A stretch of 64,000 nucleotides of DNA from Streptomyces davaonensis JCM 4913 (GTDB taxonomy: Bacteria; Actinomycetota; Actinomycetes; Streptomycetales; Streptomycetaceae): positions 3,878,053 through 3,942,052 of the forward strand of contig NC_020504.1 of the NCBI RefSeq assembly GCF_000349325.1, given 5' to 3'. A program made the position numbers and the translations under genes. Positions 1 through 10,060 of the stretch are shown here, in pieces; within the stretch, counting starts at the first letter, position 1; every line of letters begins with the position of its first letter. The notes under the pieces are model-generated. The model made no database searches and was not told the origin of the DNA. It saw only the letters and a program-made list of their open reading frames with translations.

Positions 1-1118
1 ACGATGAGCTTCAGGTAGTGCACGAAGCGGACGCGAAGTCCGTACTGCTTGCCGAAGTCGTGCAGTCCGACGAGCTCGAAGACGAAGGTGACGAGCGCGG
101 TGACGGCCGGCAGGAAGGTGATGAAGGCGATGGACACCGGCACGTCGAGGAAGAGCGCGATGGCCACGTTGAGCGGGATGATCAGGCCGGTGAAGGCCTG
201 GAGGAACGGCGTGGTGAGGGTGTAGCGGGCCAGCAACCGCTGCCCGAAGGTGGGCAGTTGCTTCCAGTCCTTCTTCCGGTAGACCTGGAGGAAGCCCTGG
301 TTCCAGCGGGTGCGCTGCTTGAGCAGCGACATCAGGCTGCCGGGGGTCTCCTCCTTGGTCACCATGTCGGAGTCGTAGGCGACGACGACCTTCTTGCCGA
401 CGCTGGAGAGCCGGACACCCAGATCGCAGTCCTCCGCAAGGCAGTTGGGGTCCCAGCCGTCGGCCTCCCTGAGCACGTCCGTGCGCACGAAGACGGTGTT
501 GCCGCCGAGCGGGATGAACCCCTTCTGCGCGTGCAGGTGGAGCCGGGAGCGGAACCAGAAGAAGTACTCCAGGCAGTTGCGCAGGCTGTACCAGCTGGAG
601 TGGAAGTTGATCAGCTGCACGCCGCCCTGGACGACGTCGGCGCCGGTGGAGCGGAAGGCGTGGTCGACGTGGGCGAGCAGCTCCGGGTGGACCTGGTCCT
701 CGGCGTCGAACACCCCGACGACGTCGCCGCGGCAGTGCGGCAGCGCCGTGTTCATGGCCTTCGGCTTGTTTTTCTTCTCGTGGGTGTCGACGACGACCCG
801 CACGCGCGGGTCGCGGGCGGCGGCCCGCTCGGCGACCGCGGTGGTCTCCGGGTCGTCGTGGCCGACGATCACGATGATCTCGAAGTCGGTGTGGCTCGAC
901 TCCAGCAGCCGCTGGATGGTGTGGTCCAGCACGGCCTGTTCGTGCCGGGCCGGCAGCAGCAGTGAGAACGACAGATGCTCACCGCCGTCCGGTCTGCTGA
1001 ACCGGGTGGAGGCGAGCACCTCGGGCGTGCGCCAGGCGTGCATCTGCCACCACAGCGTGAACGCGGCCATCCAGAACAACGCGAGTGAGACGACAGCAAT
1101 GAAGACAGACGTCAGCAA
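1..1118 (-). CDS. membrane glycosyltransferase, family 2 (partial, 3' end outside window)
   Basis: Processive-type GT2 enzyme, expected to build or export a cell-surface polysaccharide from a nucleotide sugar at the membrane. An N-terminal membrane segment is followed by a GT-A domain with the acidic motifs VFDAED and AEDCDLG and the acceptor motif QRTRWNQG, the D,D,D,QxxRW pattern of cellulose/chitin-synthase-like enzymes. Further hydrophobic helices follow (TTPFLQAFTGLIIPLNVAIA), and the gene runs off the window, so its C-terminus is unseen. The TTG at 1118 has a run of six G about 7 bases upstream; a TTG at 1139 is in frame but its G-run is too close. Substrate cannot be told. Confidence 0.85.
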   Translation of the reverse strand, partial: MLTSVFIAVVSLALFWMAAFTLWWQMHAWRTPEVLASTRFSRPDGGEHLSFSLLLPARHEQAVLDHTIQRLLESSHTDFEIIVIVGHDDPETTAVAERAAARDPRVRVVVDTHEKKNKPKAMNTALPHCRGDVVGVFDAEDQVHPELLAHVDHAFRSTGADVVQGGVQLINFHSSWYSLRNCLEYFFWFRSRLHLHAQKGFIPLGGNTVFVRTDVLREADGWDPNCLAEDCDLGVRLSSVGKKVVVAYDSDMVTKEETPGSLMSLLKQRTRWNQGFLQVYRKKDWKQLPTFGQRLLARYTLTTPFLQAFTGLIIPLNVAIALFLDVPVSIAFITFLPAVTALVTFVFELVGLHDFGKQYGLRVRFVHYLKLI

Positions 1119-1217
1119 CAGATCCCCCCAGATCCCCAAGCCCCCTGTCGCGACGGGCAGTCACACGCGTCGCGTCACTGTGGAGAGATTAGGGGGGAAG
1201 TGTGAAGCGTGGGAGCT

Positions 1218-1244
1218 GTTCCGATAAATAGCTTGTTTCGGAAC
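1218..1244. promoter_or_regulatory. inverted repeat in the glycosyltransferase promoter region
   Basis: Perfect 7-bp arms GTTCCGA and TCGGAAC are separated by 13 AT-rich bases, about 100 bp upstream of the glycosyltransferase start and 87 bp past the end of the thioredoxin-fold gene. The spacing of about two helical turns suits a dimeric regulator. It lacks a G+C-rich stem and a T-run, so an operator is likelier than a terminator. No cognate regulator is obvious nearby. Confidence 0.35.
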
Positions 1245-1330
1245 GGTGCGGGGGCTAGCGGGATCTTACCGAACACACGCGCAATTTGGGCAGCCCGAAA
1301 ACGCCCCCGACCGTGTCCTGCCGCACGTCC

Positions 1331-3361
<2,031 letters not shown>

Positions 3362-3375
3362 GACCCCATCCTTGC

Positions 3376-3428
3376 GCACCCGCCCTCCCCCCGCCCATGC
3401 GCCACAGGGGCGGGGGACGAACGGGTGC
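3376..3428 (-). terminator. hairpin between lipoprotein and thioredoxin-fold gene
   Basis: Outer arms GCACCCG/CGGGTGC and inner arms CCCCCGCCC/GGGCGGGGG form a long GC-rich hairpin just past the lipoprotein stop and before the next start on the same strand. It has no strong T-run, as is common for Streptomyces terminators. It suggests the two genes are separate transcription units. Confidence 0.5.
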
Positions 3429-3431
3429 GGC

Positions 3432-3980
3432 TCAGGGCCGGTACAGGGACTGGACTCTGGTCACCTGACCGGATCCGTCGAAGCTCAGGTCGTATCCGAT
3501 GCCCGCGGAGACGGTGGGGTCCAGTCGCTTCAGCAGGGTGACGAACTCGGCCTGGGAGGCCGGCAGCGGCTCGGCCTTGCCGGCGCCGGCCGCGTCCTCG
3601 TCGCGCACCGGGGTGGTCAGCAGGATCCGGGCGTCCTCGGTCATGGTCACCGTGGTGAAGGGCCCCGTGCCGGGGGTGATCTCCCATGTGTCGAACTGGG
3701 TGTTGACCTCCTTCTGGGCGGGCCGCACCGACAGCCGGGTCACTCCGCCCTCGGTCCAGGCCTTGTCGATGGTGACGAACTGCTTGGTGGCGGCCCACGG
3801 GCTCTTGCTGGTCGACGCCTGCGGGTCCGGCGTGGTGGGGTCCGGCGTGGCGGCGACCGGTGTGGTGGGGTCCGCCGGCTCCTTGCCGCTCTCGCCGCAC
3901 CCGGTCAGGACAAGGGCGCCGAGGGCGACAACGGTGAGCAGGCGCGTGGTGGCCCGGCGGCGTGCGGCAGACATGATCAA
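3432..3980 (-). CDS. secreted lipoprotein of unknown function
   Basis: 182 residues with a type II signal peptide: twin-arginine-like [10 protein letters not shown], a hydrophobic core VVALGALVL, and lipobox LTGC, so it is probably diacylated and held on the outer face of the membrane. A Thr/Pro-rich linker follows, then a domain of about 110 residues ending in [17 protein letters not shown]. That ending resembles the end of the membrane protein at 5530-6123 (DYDGEGRVQSLREASW), so the two may share a small beta-rich extracytoplasmic domain. Two ATG codons six bases apart (3980 and 3974) could start it. No enzymatic motif is visible. Confidence 0.75.
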   Translation of the reverse strand: MIMSAARRRATTRLLTVVALGALVLTGCGESGKEPADPTTPVAATPDPTTPDPQASTSKSPWAATKQFVTIDKAWTEGGVTRLSVRPAQKEVNTQFDTWEITPGTGPFTTVTMTEDARILLTTPVRDEDAAGAGKAEPLPASQAEFVTLLKRLDPTVSAGIGYDLSFDGSGQVTRVQSLYRP

Positions 3981-3993
3981 CGTTCTCCTGGAA

Positions 3994-4036
3994 GCCGGTG
4001 TGGTCGGGTTACACGGTCTCTACGCCCCACACCGGC
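3994..4036. promoter_or_regulatory. 10-bp inverted repeat ahead of the lipoprotein gene
   Basis: Arms GCCGGTGTGG (3994-4003) and CCACACCGGC (4027-4036) are perfect complements around a 23-base loop, between the reductase stop at 4075 and the lipoprotein start at 3980. It could be a weak terminator of the reductase gene or a regulatory site in the lipoprotein leader. Confidence 0.35.
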
Positions 4037-4074
4037 CCCGGGTTGCACCCCCGTCCAGGTTTTTCGGCGCCCTT

Positions 4075-4764
4075 CTAGCGGGCGCCCTGGATGTGGAAGT
4101 TGAAGTCGGCGTGGCCGAGGGCGCCCATCAGGCGGAGCCAGACGGGCAGCAGCATCTCGGTGCCCCGGGCGGTCTCGATGCCGCCGAGGTCGATGACACC
4201 GGGCTCGGGCCAGCCGAACGACACCAGCAATTCGGTGACCTGCTTCTTGGCGCCCACGTCCTCGCCGGAGACGAAGACGTTGTGCGCTCCGGCGACCCGG
4301 CTCGGTTCGACCATGACGAAACAGTTCATGGTGTTGAGGGTCTTGACGACCTTCGTGTCGGGGAAGGCGCGTTGGATCTGCTCGCCGAGGCTGTCGGTGT
4401 TGACCGGGTTCAGGGAGGGCGGCATGCCCTTGGAGAAGTCGAGCGGGTTGGAGATGTCGATGAGCACCTTGCCGGCCAGGTTCGCCTCATCGGCGGCGGT
4501 CAGGGCGTCGAGGGCGGCCGCGCCTGCGGTCGTGACGACGACCGTCTCACCGAAGGCGGCGGCCTCGGCGAAGGTCCGCAGCGCCACGGCGGAGTGGTCG
4601 GCGTGCCAGGTGGCGAACGGCGGGTTGCCCATGCCGTCGGGTTCCGTGCGGGCGAGGGTGGCCTGGGGGTCGCGGGTGCCGATGACGACCTCGTGCCCCA
4701 GGGAGGCGAGCTTGGTGGCGATGGTCCGGCCGACGATGCCGGTGCCGAGGACGGCGTAACGCAT
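4075..4764 (-). CDS. NADP-binding reductase of the F420-dependent NADP reductase-like family
   Basis: 229 residues. The N-terminus MRYAVLGTGIVGRTIATKLA is a Rossmann nucleotide-binding motif (GxGxxG), followed by VVIGTRDP, where the Arg after the second strand favours NADP(H). The middle matches the NAD-binding domain 2/F420-reductase-like family (DISNPLDF, KTLNTMNCFVM). Substrate is unknown; a coenzyme F420:NADP oxidoreductase-like or dinucleotide-coupled reductase role is inferred. Start is the ATG of MRYAV with GGAAAGGACC upstream; earlier in-frame ATGs lie inside the promoter. The TetR gene just upstream on the same strand and the palindrome in the promoter suggest induction by a small molecule. 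Confidence 0.8.
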   Translation of the reverse strand: MRYAVLGTGIVGRTIATKLASLGHEVVIGTRDPQATLARTEPDGMGNPPFATWHADHSAVALRTFAEAAAFGETVVVTTAGAAALDALTAADEANLAGKVLIDISNPLDFSKGMPPSLNPVNTDSLGEQIQRAFPDTKVVKTLNTMNCFVMVEPSRVAGAHNVFVSGEDVGAKKQVTELLVSFGWPEPGVIDLGGIETARGTEMLLPVWLRLMGALGHADFNFHIQGAR

Positions 4765-4829
4765 GCGTGTGGGTCCTTTCCGGGCTGGGCTGGGCGCGGG
4801 TCGTGCGCCCTGTCCTGAGTAATAACGAA

Positions 4830-4844
4830 ACCGAGTCGCTCGGT
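4830..4844 (-). promoter_or_regulatory. probable TetR operator in the reductase promoter
   Basis: Perfect palindrome ACCGAG-TCG-CTCGGT. On the minus strand it sits between a -35-like TTGGAA (4849-4844) and an AT-rich -10 region (TTATTA), 65 bp before the reductase start. A site in this position would block RNA polymerase. The TetR gene immediately upstream is the obvious partner. Confidence 0.55.
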
Positions 4845-4880
4845 ATTCCAATACCCGCGCTCTCGCACCATGGCAAGCAT

Positions 4881-4910
4881 GGGACCTGTGGAACGTTCAG
4901 GGACCTGTGG
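4881..4910. repeat. 11-bp direct repeat at the end of the TetR gene
   Basis: GGGACCTGTGG occurs at 4881-4891 and 4900-4910, one copy inside the last TetR codons and one in the 3' flank. It looks like a small tandem duplication of the gene end. No function is evident. Confidence 0.4.
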
Positions 4911-5490
4911 GACGCAGTCCGGCCAGGACGAGGTCCACGGCGTCCTCGGCCCAGCCGGCGCGACCGCCGCGGCCGGCCATGTAGTCGGCGTAGAAGGGGC
5001 CGAGCAAGACGGAGACGGCTGCGTCCAGGTCGGCGTCGGGGCGGATCTCGCCTCGGTCGCGGGCCTGTTCGAGGACGTGGCACAGCAGAGCGCGCCGGGG
5101 CAGGACGGTGCGCTCCCGCAGCAGGGCCAGGAGTTCGGGGGTGTGGGCCTCTTCGGCGAGGCAGGTGCCGATCAGCGCCATGCCGCGGACGCGCTCCACG
5201 GTGGCGGCGAAGTCGTCAAGGATCGCGGTCAGGTCGGCGCGGGTGTCGCCGCTCGGGGGCGGTGCGTCCACCATCCGCGCGGCGGCCAGGGCCGCGGTGA
5301 GCAGGTCGGCCTTGGTCTTCCAGCGCAGGTGAATGGTGGACTTGCTGACGCCCGCGGCCGCGGCGACCTGGGCCAGGCTCATCCGGGTGTAGCCGTGCGA
5401 GGCGAGCAGTTCCAGTGCCGCCCGGAGGATGGCGGCGTCCTTTCCGGCCGATCGCGGCCGTCCCGCGCTCTTGGTCTGCCTGGCACCCAT
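4897..5490 (-). CDS. TetR/AcrR family transcriptional regulator
   Basis: 197 residues. An N-terminal helix-turn-helix of about 45 residues is clear: RAALELLASHGYTRMSLAQV then AAAGVSKSTIHLRWKTKADL. The C-terminal half is the variable ligand/dimerisation domain, ending DLDAAVSVLLGPFYADYM, a form common in actinobacterial TetR proteins. It precedes the NADP-binding reductase gene, whose promoter holds a palindrome of TetR type, so it probably represses that gene and releases it on ligand binding. The ATG of MGARQTK is the only plausible start. Confidence 0.85.
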   Translation of the reverse strand: MGARQTKSAGRPRSAGKDAAILRAALELLASHGYTRMSLAQVAAAAGVSKSTIHLRWKTKADLLTAALAAARMVDAPPPSGDTRADLTAILDDFAATVERVRGMALIGTCLAEEAHTPELLALLRERTVLPRRALLCHVLEQARDRGEIRPDADLDAAVSVLLGPFYADYMAGRGGRAGWAEDAVDLVLAGLRPTGP

Positions 5491-5529
5491 CCGGACAGGA
5501 TAGGCATCCCCGGTCGGCAGGCGCGTACC

Positions 5530-6123
5530 TCACTCGACGGTCAGCCAGGACGCCTCTCTCAGCGACTGGACCCGGCCCTCACCGTCGTAGTCGAGGGCGA
5601 ACAGCCAACGCGGCTCGCCACTGAGCCGGTCCACCAGCTCCCCCAGCCGCATGTCCCCGGCCTTCCCACCGGCGACCTGCTCCACCTCGACCGGGAGCTC
5701 CGACGACAGGGTCAACGTGTGCACCACTCCGGTGGGTACGGCCGTTCCCCGCTCGGCCCGCACCTGCTCCACGGTGACCTGGACCGCGTCCTTCAGCACC
5801 GTCGCGTCGTACACGTAGCCGATCTCACTGGCGTACTCCTCACCCGGGGCCGGTGCCGGGGGTACGAAGGGGGACGCGCTCCGCGACGACGTCGGCTTCG
5901 TGGCGGCCGGTGCCGCCTCCGGACCGGGCACGACCAGCCACAGGCCCCCCACCGCGACGGCAACGGCCAGCAGCGCGCCACCCGACACCTGGGCCGCCCG
6001 CTTGCGACGCCGGCGCCGGTCGCCGCGTGCCCGGATCTGTTCCGCGGCCGGCGGCACGGCGAACCGTCTGCCCTCGGCGGCAAGCTCGGCGAGGCGGTCG
6101 TCCAGGCCGGTCTCGTCAGCCAT
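5530..6123 (-). CDS. single-pass membrane protein coupled to the sigma factor (possible anti-sigma factor)
   Basis: 197 residues. About 45 cytoplasmic residues (LDDRLAELAAEGRRFAVPP, then a basic RRRRRKR patch) lead to one membrane helix (GGALLAVAVAVGGLWLVV), a Pro/Ser/Thr linker and an extracytoplasmic domain ending DYDGEGRVQSLREASW. Its start overlaps the end of the sigma gene by 8 bp, so the two are translationally coupled. Layout and coupling suggest it controls or senses for that sigma factor, but no zinc-binding anti-sigma motif (HxxxCxxC) is present. Function is inferred from context only. Confidence 0.75.
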   Translation of the reverse strand: MADETGLDDRLAELAAEGRRFAVPPAAEQIRARGDRRRRRKRAAQVSGGALLAVAVAVGGLWLVVPGPEAAPAATKPTSSRSASPFVPPAPAPGEEYASEIGYVYDATVLKDAVQVTVEQVRAERGTAVPTGVVHTLTLSSELPVEVEQVAGGKAGDMRLGELVDRLSGEPRWLFALDYDGEGRVQSLREASWLTVE

Positions 6124-6676
6124 GCTCCACCTCCGAAACTCGGCCCGCCCGTCGATCCAGCTCAGTATCGGCGAGAATCCTCGCCAGCGCGGCCCGGCCC
6201 CGGCTCAGCTGTGCCTTGACCGTACCGACGGGGCAGTTGGTCTCGGCGGCCACCTGCTTCACGTCCAGATCGCACAGGTGGTGGAGCACGATGGCCCGCC
6301 GCTGCGCCGCGGGGATCTGCCGCAGCGCCTGCACCAGCAGCACGTGGTGGGTGTCCGGCGGCGGCACGTTCGGCGGCGGGCCCTGGCGCCGTGCGAAGGA
6401 GAGCGAGGTACGCACCCGCCGCCACCGGCTGACCGCCAGCCGCCACGCGACGGTACGCACCCACGCCTCGGGCGCACCGTCCCTCTCCAGCCGGTCCCGG
6501 TGCTCCCAGGCCCGGACGAAGGCTTCCTGGACCACGTCCTGTGCCTCGGCACGGTCGCCGGTCATGGCGTACAGCTGGCCGATGAGCCGCCCCACGCTCC
6601 CGGCGTAAAAGGCGTCGAACGCCCCCTCGTCCATCCACCGCCCGCAGTTCCTGGTGACCGTACGTCTTTCAAGCAT
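6116..6676 (-). CDS. SigE-family (ECF) RNA polymerase sigma factor
   Basis: About 186 residues with both ECF regions: region 2 (DAFYAGSVGRLIGQLYAMTG, then DVVQEAFVRAWEHRD) and region 4 (LRQIPAAQRRAIVLHHLCDL, then NCPVGTVKAQLSRGRAAL). It should direct RNA polymerase to a small regulon, probably an envelope or stress response judging by the coupled membrane protein. Start is uncertain: ATG 6676 is used here, with ATG 6634 (MDEGAFDAF) and GTG 6697 also possible; none has a strong ribosome-binding site. It is divergent from the STAND operon starting at 6851. Confidence 0.85.
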   Translation of the reverse strand: MLERRTVTRNCGRWMDEGAFDAFYAGSVGRLIGQLYAMTGDRAEAQDVVQEAFVRAWEHRDRLERDGAPEAWVRTVAWRLAVSRWRRVRTSLSFARRQGPPPNVPPPDTHHVLLVQALRQIPAAQRRAIVLHHLCDLDVKQVAAETNCPVGTVKAQLSRGRAALARILADTELDRRAGRVSEVEHG

Positions 6677-6697
6677 GCGAACAGTGCCACCCGGCAC

Positions 6698-6850
6698 GCG
6701 GGCGGTGCAAGGAGCGTTACCTCACCGAGCCCCGCTGCGACGGTTCTTGACCGTTCTCCCGAGCCGCCGATCTTCCGGCCCCCTCCCCACGGCGCCCCGT
6801 CCGCAGGACACTTGACCAAGAAAGCCGTTGCCGCCGGAGGGGGAAGTGAC
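6698..6850. promoter_or_regulatory. divergent promoter region of the sigma factor and the STAND operon
   Basis: 153-bp gap holding control signals for both directions. TTGACC occurs twice on the plus strand (near 6747 and 6812) and may act as -35 for the operon. A short inverted repeat ACGGT-N5-ACCGT lies at 6740-6754. A GGTAAC motif on the minus strand is a possible ECF -35 for autoregulation of the sigma factor. GGAGGGGGAAGTGAC just before 6851 is the operon ribosome-binding site. Confidence 0.35.
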
Positions 6851-9800
6851 ATGCGGGACAGCCACCGGACAGAGGCCGAGCGGCTGTTGGCCCGGGCCGT
6901 GGAGGAAGAGGTGCGCCGCTCGGGCGGACGCACCGACGGGAACGTCCTGCTGTCCCGGGCGCGGGGCGCGCTGGACGCCATGGCGCAGACCGCGGCCGAG
7001 GAGTACGAGACCTACACCCGGGCGTTGGACGAGACGCAGGCCGGCCGGCTCACCTTCGGCCAGCGCTACGCCCGTGACGGCGGCGGCACTCCGCTGCTGG
7101 TGGCGGGTGTCGCGGGGATCACCGCCGCGGTCGCCGACCTGGCGCTGGGCACCGGTATGGGTACGGCGGTGGGCGCGGGCGTGACCGCCGGGGTGGTCGG
7201 CGCCGTGGCGACCGTGGTGAAGGTGGCCGGAACCCATCTGCCCGCCGCGCACCACCAGGCCGGGGCGGCCGGACAGCCCGGCGGGCCCGAGCAGTTGCGG
7301 CTGGCCTGGCTGACCGCGCTGGAGGTACGCGGCATCCGGCCCTTCCTCGATCAGCAGCGGGTGCTGAGCGCGTCGACGGGGTCGACGGCCCCTCCGTTGC
7401 GCGGCACCGACAAGAGCGCGGCGGCGCGCAGACGTACCGTCCTGGAGCAGTCGCTCGGCCAACTCCCGGAACCGGTCGGGGTGTTCGCGGGGCGGCGGCA
7501 GGAGCTGGGGCGGATCAGGCAGTGGGTGCAGGCGGCGCGCGCGAGCACCGAGACCCGGCCGACGGTGGTGGTGCTGCACGGGGCGCCCGGCAGCGGCCGT
7601 ACGGCGCTCGCGGTGCGGGCGGCCCATGATCTGAAGGACCAGTTCCGCGGCGCCTGCGTGGTGGACCTGCGCGGCGACAGCGGGGACGAGCCGCCGCTGT
7701 CCACCCGGGACGCTCTGCTGCACCTGCTGAACCGGCTCGGCGCCCCGCGCGAGCAACTGCTCTTCCGCGAGCGCACCGCCCCCGACCAGCAGGTCAAGCG
7801 GCTCGGCGAGCTGTACCACCAGCATCTGACCGGACTGCCGGTCACCGTCGTCCTGGACGACGCCTGCGACCCGGAGCAGATCCGCACCCTGCTGCCGGAG
7901 CGCTCGGACAGCCTGGTCCTGGTCACCTCGCGCGAACCCCTCGCCCTGCCCGACGACCACGTGGCCTGGGTGCACCAGCTTCCGGTGGAGCCGCTGGACG
8001 AGGCGGGCGCGGAGGAACTGCTGGGCGCGGTGGCCCAGGACTCCTCGGGCCCCTACGACGCCGAATCCTCCGACGGCATCCGCCAGTTGTGCGGCGGACT
8101 CCCCCTCGCCCTGCGCATCGCGGGCTCCTCCCTCGGCCCGCGCTCACCCCGGCGCCTCGCCACCGACCTCGGCGCATACGGCCCCGTCGAACCGGTCGAG
8201 CGGGTGCTGTGGCTGCGCTACACCGACCAGTCCGAGCCGGCCCGGCGCCTGCTGCGCCGCCTCGCGCTGGCCGGACGGGCCTCACTGGGCGCGGCGGCGG
8301 CAGCCGCACTACTGGCGACGGACGAGTCGGAGGCCGGCCGCCACCTGACCGCCCTCTCCGAGGCGGGCCTGATCGACCACGTCCGCGGCAGCCGCTACCG
8401 GCTGCACGAACTGGTCCGCGCCTTCGCGCTGGCCCGCCTCCTCGACGAGGAGGAACCGGCCGAGCGCACCGCGGCGCAGGAACGCCTGATCGTCAACTAC
8501 GCCGACCTCGCCGACTCCGTCCTGCGCCTGGTCGACGGCAACATGTCCACCCGCTCCGACCGCTTCAGCCCGCACGGCTTCACCTCCCTCGACGACGCGC
8601 TGCGCTGGCTGGACGACGAGTCCAGCTTCATCACCTCGGCGCTGCGGCACGCGGAGGGCGTCAATCAGTCGGCGGTACTGGAACTGCTCGGCGCCCTGTG
8701 CGACTACTGCCTGCTGCGCGGCGACCTGTACCGCCTGGGTGAGATCAGCGAACTGGCCCAGGCGGTGGACCAGGGCCTGCTGATGCGCTCGGTGCAGTGG
8801 CGCACCGGTATCGCGGCACGCCAGCTCGGCGAACTGGACAAGGCGCGGACGACGCTGGCGTCGGTGGTCGACCTCTACATGGAGGCCCACCAGGACGCGG
8901 GAGCGGCCCGCGCCCTGTGCTCCCTCGGCATCACCCTGCACCACCAGGGCCAGCTGACGGAGGCGGCGAGAAAGCTCCGCGAGGCGCTGGATCTGCAAGC
9001 CCCACCGCAATTGGCCACGGACCGCGCCTGGACGATGCACGCGCTGGCGGCGGTCGAACGCGACCGGGCCCACCTCTCCGAGGCGCTCGATCTGCTCACC
9101 CGCTCCCTGGAACTGCACCGCGCGGGCGAGTCCGTGCACGGCGAGGCCTGGGCCCACTTCCAGCTCGGCCAACTCGGCCTGCGCATGGGCGACGTACCGC
9201 GCGCGGAACGCGAACTGCGCACGGCCCTCGACCTGTACGGCCGCACCCGCGACGCCCGCGGCGAGGCCTGGGCCCTGACCCAACTGGCCCGCGCCCGCCT
9301 GGTCGACGGCGACCCGTCCCCCGCGGTCGACGGCCTGCGCCAGGCGGCGTCGCGCCACCGCGAGAACGAGGACGCACGAGGCGAGGCGTGGACGTTGTAC
9401 TACCTGGGCCAAGCCCTGGAGGAGACCGGCAACCTGGACCAGTCGGTCCGCGAACTGGAACGCTCCCGCACGATGTTCTCCCGCATGCGGGACGTGTACG
9501 GCCTGGCGTGTGCCCGCCACCACTCGGCACGGGCGACGCGGGACCTCCGGGCCGCCCAGACGGGTTCCCTGCGCAACTCGGGCTTCGCCCGCCAGCTCCT
9601 GGTCGACGCGCGGGCGGACTTCCAGCGTATCGGCGTAGCCCACGGCGAAGCCTGGACGTGCCTGGAGCTGGCTGTGGTGGACGCGGGCAACGCCCGCACC
9701 CAGCAGGCCCTCGCCCTGTGCGACGAGGCAACGACCCTGTTCACGTCCTACGGCGACCAACGGGGCGAGGACTGGTCCCGCTTCCTGCGCTGCACGCTGC

Positions 9801-10060
9801 TGCCGTATGCGGCACCGGGGGGTGTCGAGGTCGGTACGGCGGTGGCCCAGGAGGAGCTGGCGCAGTTGGCGCGGGGTGGCCATGGGGCACGGGACGAGAA
9901 GCTGGAGGAGTACGTCGGCGCGTACCGGCTTCTGCTGGAACGGGGCGTCAATCTGGAGGCGGGCTGGCAGGCTTGGCGGTTGGGGATGGTGCCCAGCAGG
10001 CATGCTCGGGAGGTGATGGGGGTGGCGGTTTCGGTGGTTGGGAGGTCTGGTGGGGTTTGA
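6851..10060 (+). CDS. STAND/NB-ARC ATPase-like protein with glycine-zipper N-terminus and TPR repeats
   Basis: 1069 residues. A charged N-terminus with a coiled character (residues 1-75) is followed by a Gly/Ala-rich hydrophobic stretch (about 80-126, e.g. GTGMGTAVGAGVTAGVVGAV) able to insert in a membrane. Then comes an NB-ARC module: P-loop HGAPGSGRT in which the usual Lys is Arg250, Walker B VTVVLDDA, LVTSRE and the GLPLALRIAG motif. A winged-helix-like part and many TPR repeats with the recurring RGEAWAL element fill the C-terminal half. It is the first gene of a four-gene operon and overlaps the next one. The architecture is that of an NLR-like sensor/scaffold; the Arg substitution could weaken nucleotide binding. 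ATG 6851 has a strong ribosome-binding site; the frame is open far upstream but without one. Confidence 0.85.
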   Translation: MRDSHRTEAERLLARAVEEEVRRSGGRTDGNVLLSRARGALDAMAQTAAEEYETYTRALDETQAGRLTFGQRYARDGGGTPLLVAGVAGITAAVADLALGTGMGTAVGAGVTAGVVGAVATVVKVAGTHLPAAHHQAGAAGQPGGPEQLRLAWLTALEVRGIRPFLDQQRVLSASTGSTAPPLRGTDKSAAARRRTVLEQSLGQLPEPVGVFAGRRQELGRIRQWVQAARASTETRPTVVVLHGAPGSGRTALAVRAAHDLKDQFRGACVVDLRGDSGDEPPLSTRDALLHLLNRLGAPREQLLFRERTAPDQQVKRLGELYHQHLTGLPVTVVLDDACDPEQIRTLLPERSDSLVLVTSREPLALPDDHVAWVHQLPVEPLDEAGAEELLGAVAQDSSGPYDAESSDGIRQLCGGLPLALRIAGSSLGPRSPRRLATDLGAYGPVEPVERVLWLRYTDQSEPARRLLRRLALAGRASLGAAAAAALLATDESEAGRHLTALSEAGLIDHVRGSRYRLHELVRAFALARLLDEEEPAERTAAQERLIVNYADLADSVLRLVDGNMSTRSDRFSPHGFTSLDDALRWLDDESSFITSALRHAEGVNQSAVLELLGALCDYCLLRGDLYRLGEISELAQAVDQGLLMRSVQWRTGIAARQLGELDKARTTLASVVDLYMEAHQDAGAARALCSLGITLHHQGQLTEAARKLREALDLQAPPQLATDRAWTMHALAAVERDRAHLSEALDLLTRSLELHRAGESVHGEAWAHFQLGQLGLRMGDVPRAERELRTALDLYGRTRDARGEAWALTQLARARLVDGDPSPAVDGLRQAASRHRENEDARGEAWTLYYLGQALEETGNLDQSVRELERSRTMFSRMRDVYGLACARHHSARATRDLRAAQTGSLRNSGFARQLLVDARADFQRIGVAHGEAWTCLELAVVDAGNARTQQALALCDEATTLFTSYGDQRGEDWSRFLRCTLLPYAAPGGVEVGTAVAQEELAQLARGGHGARDEKLEEYVGAYRLLLERGVNLEAGWQAWRLGMVPSRHAREVMGVAVSVVGRSGGV

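Noticed and set aside
5900..6850. In-frame upstream extension of the first STAND gene over the sigma factor gene
   Set aside because: Antisense to the sigma gene; a good ribosome-binding site and protein-like composition begin at 6851.
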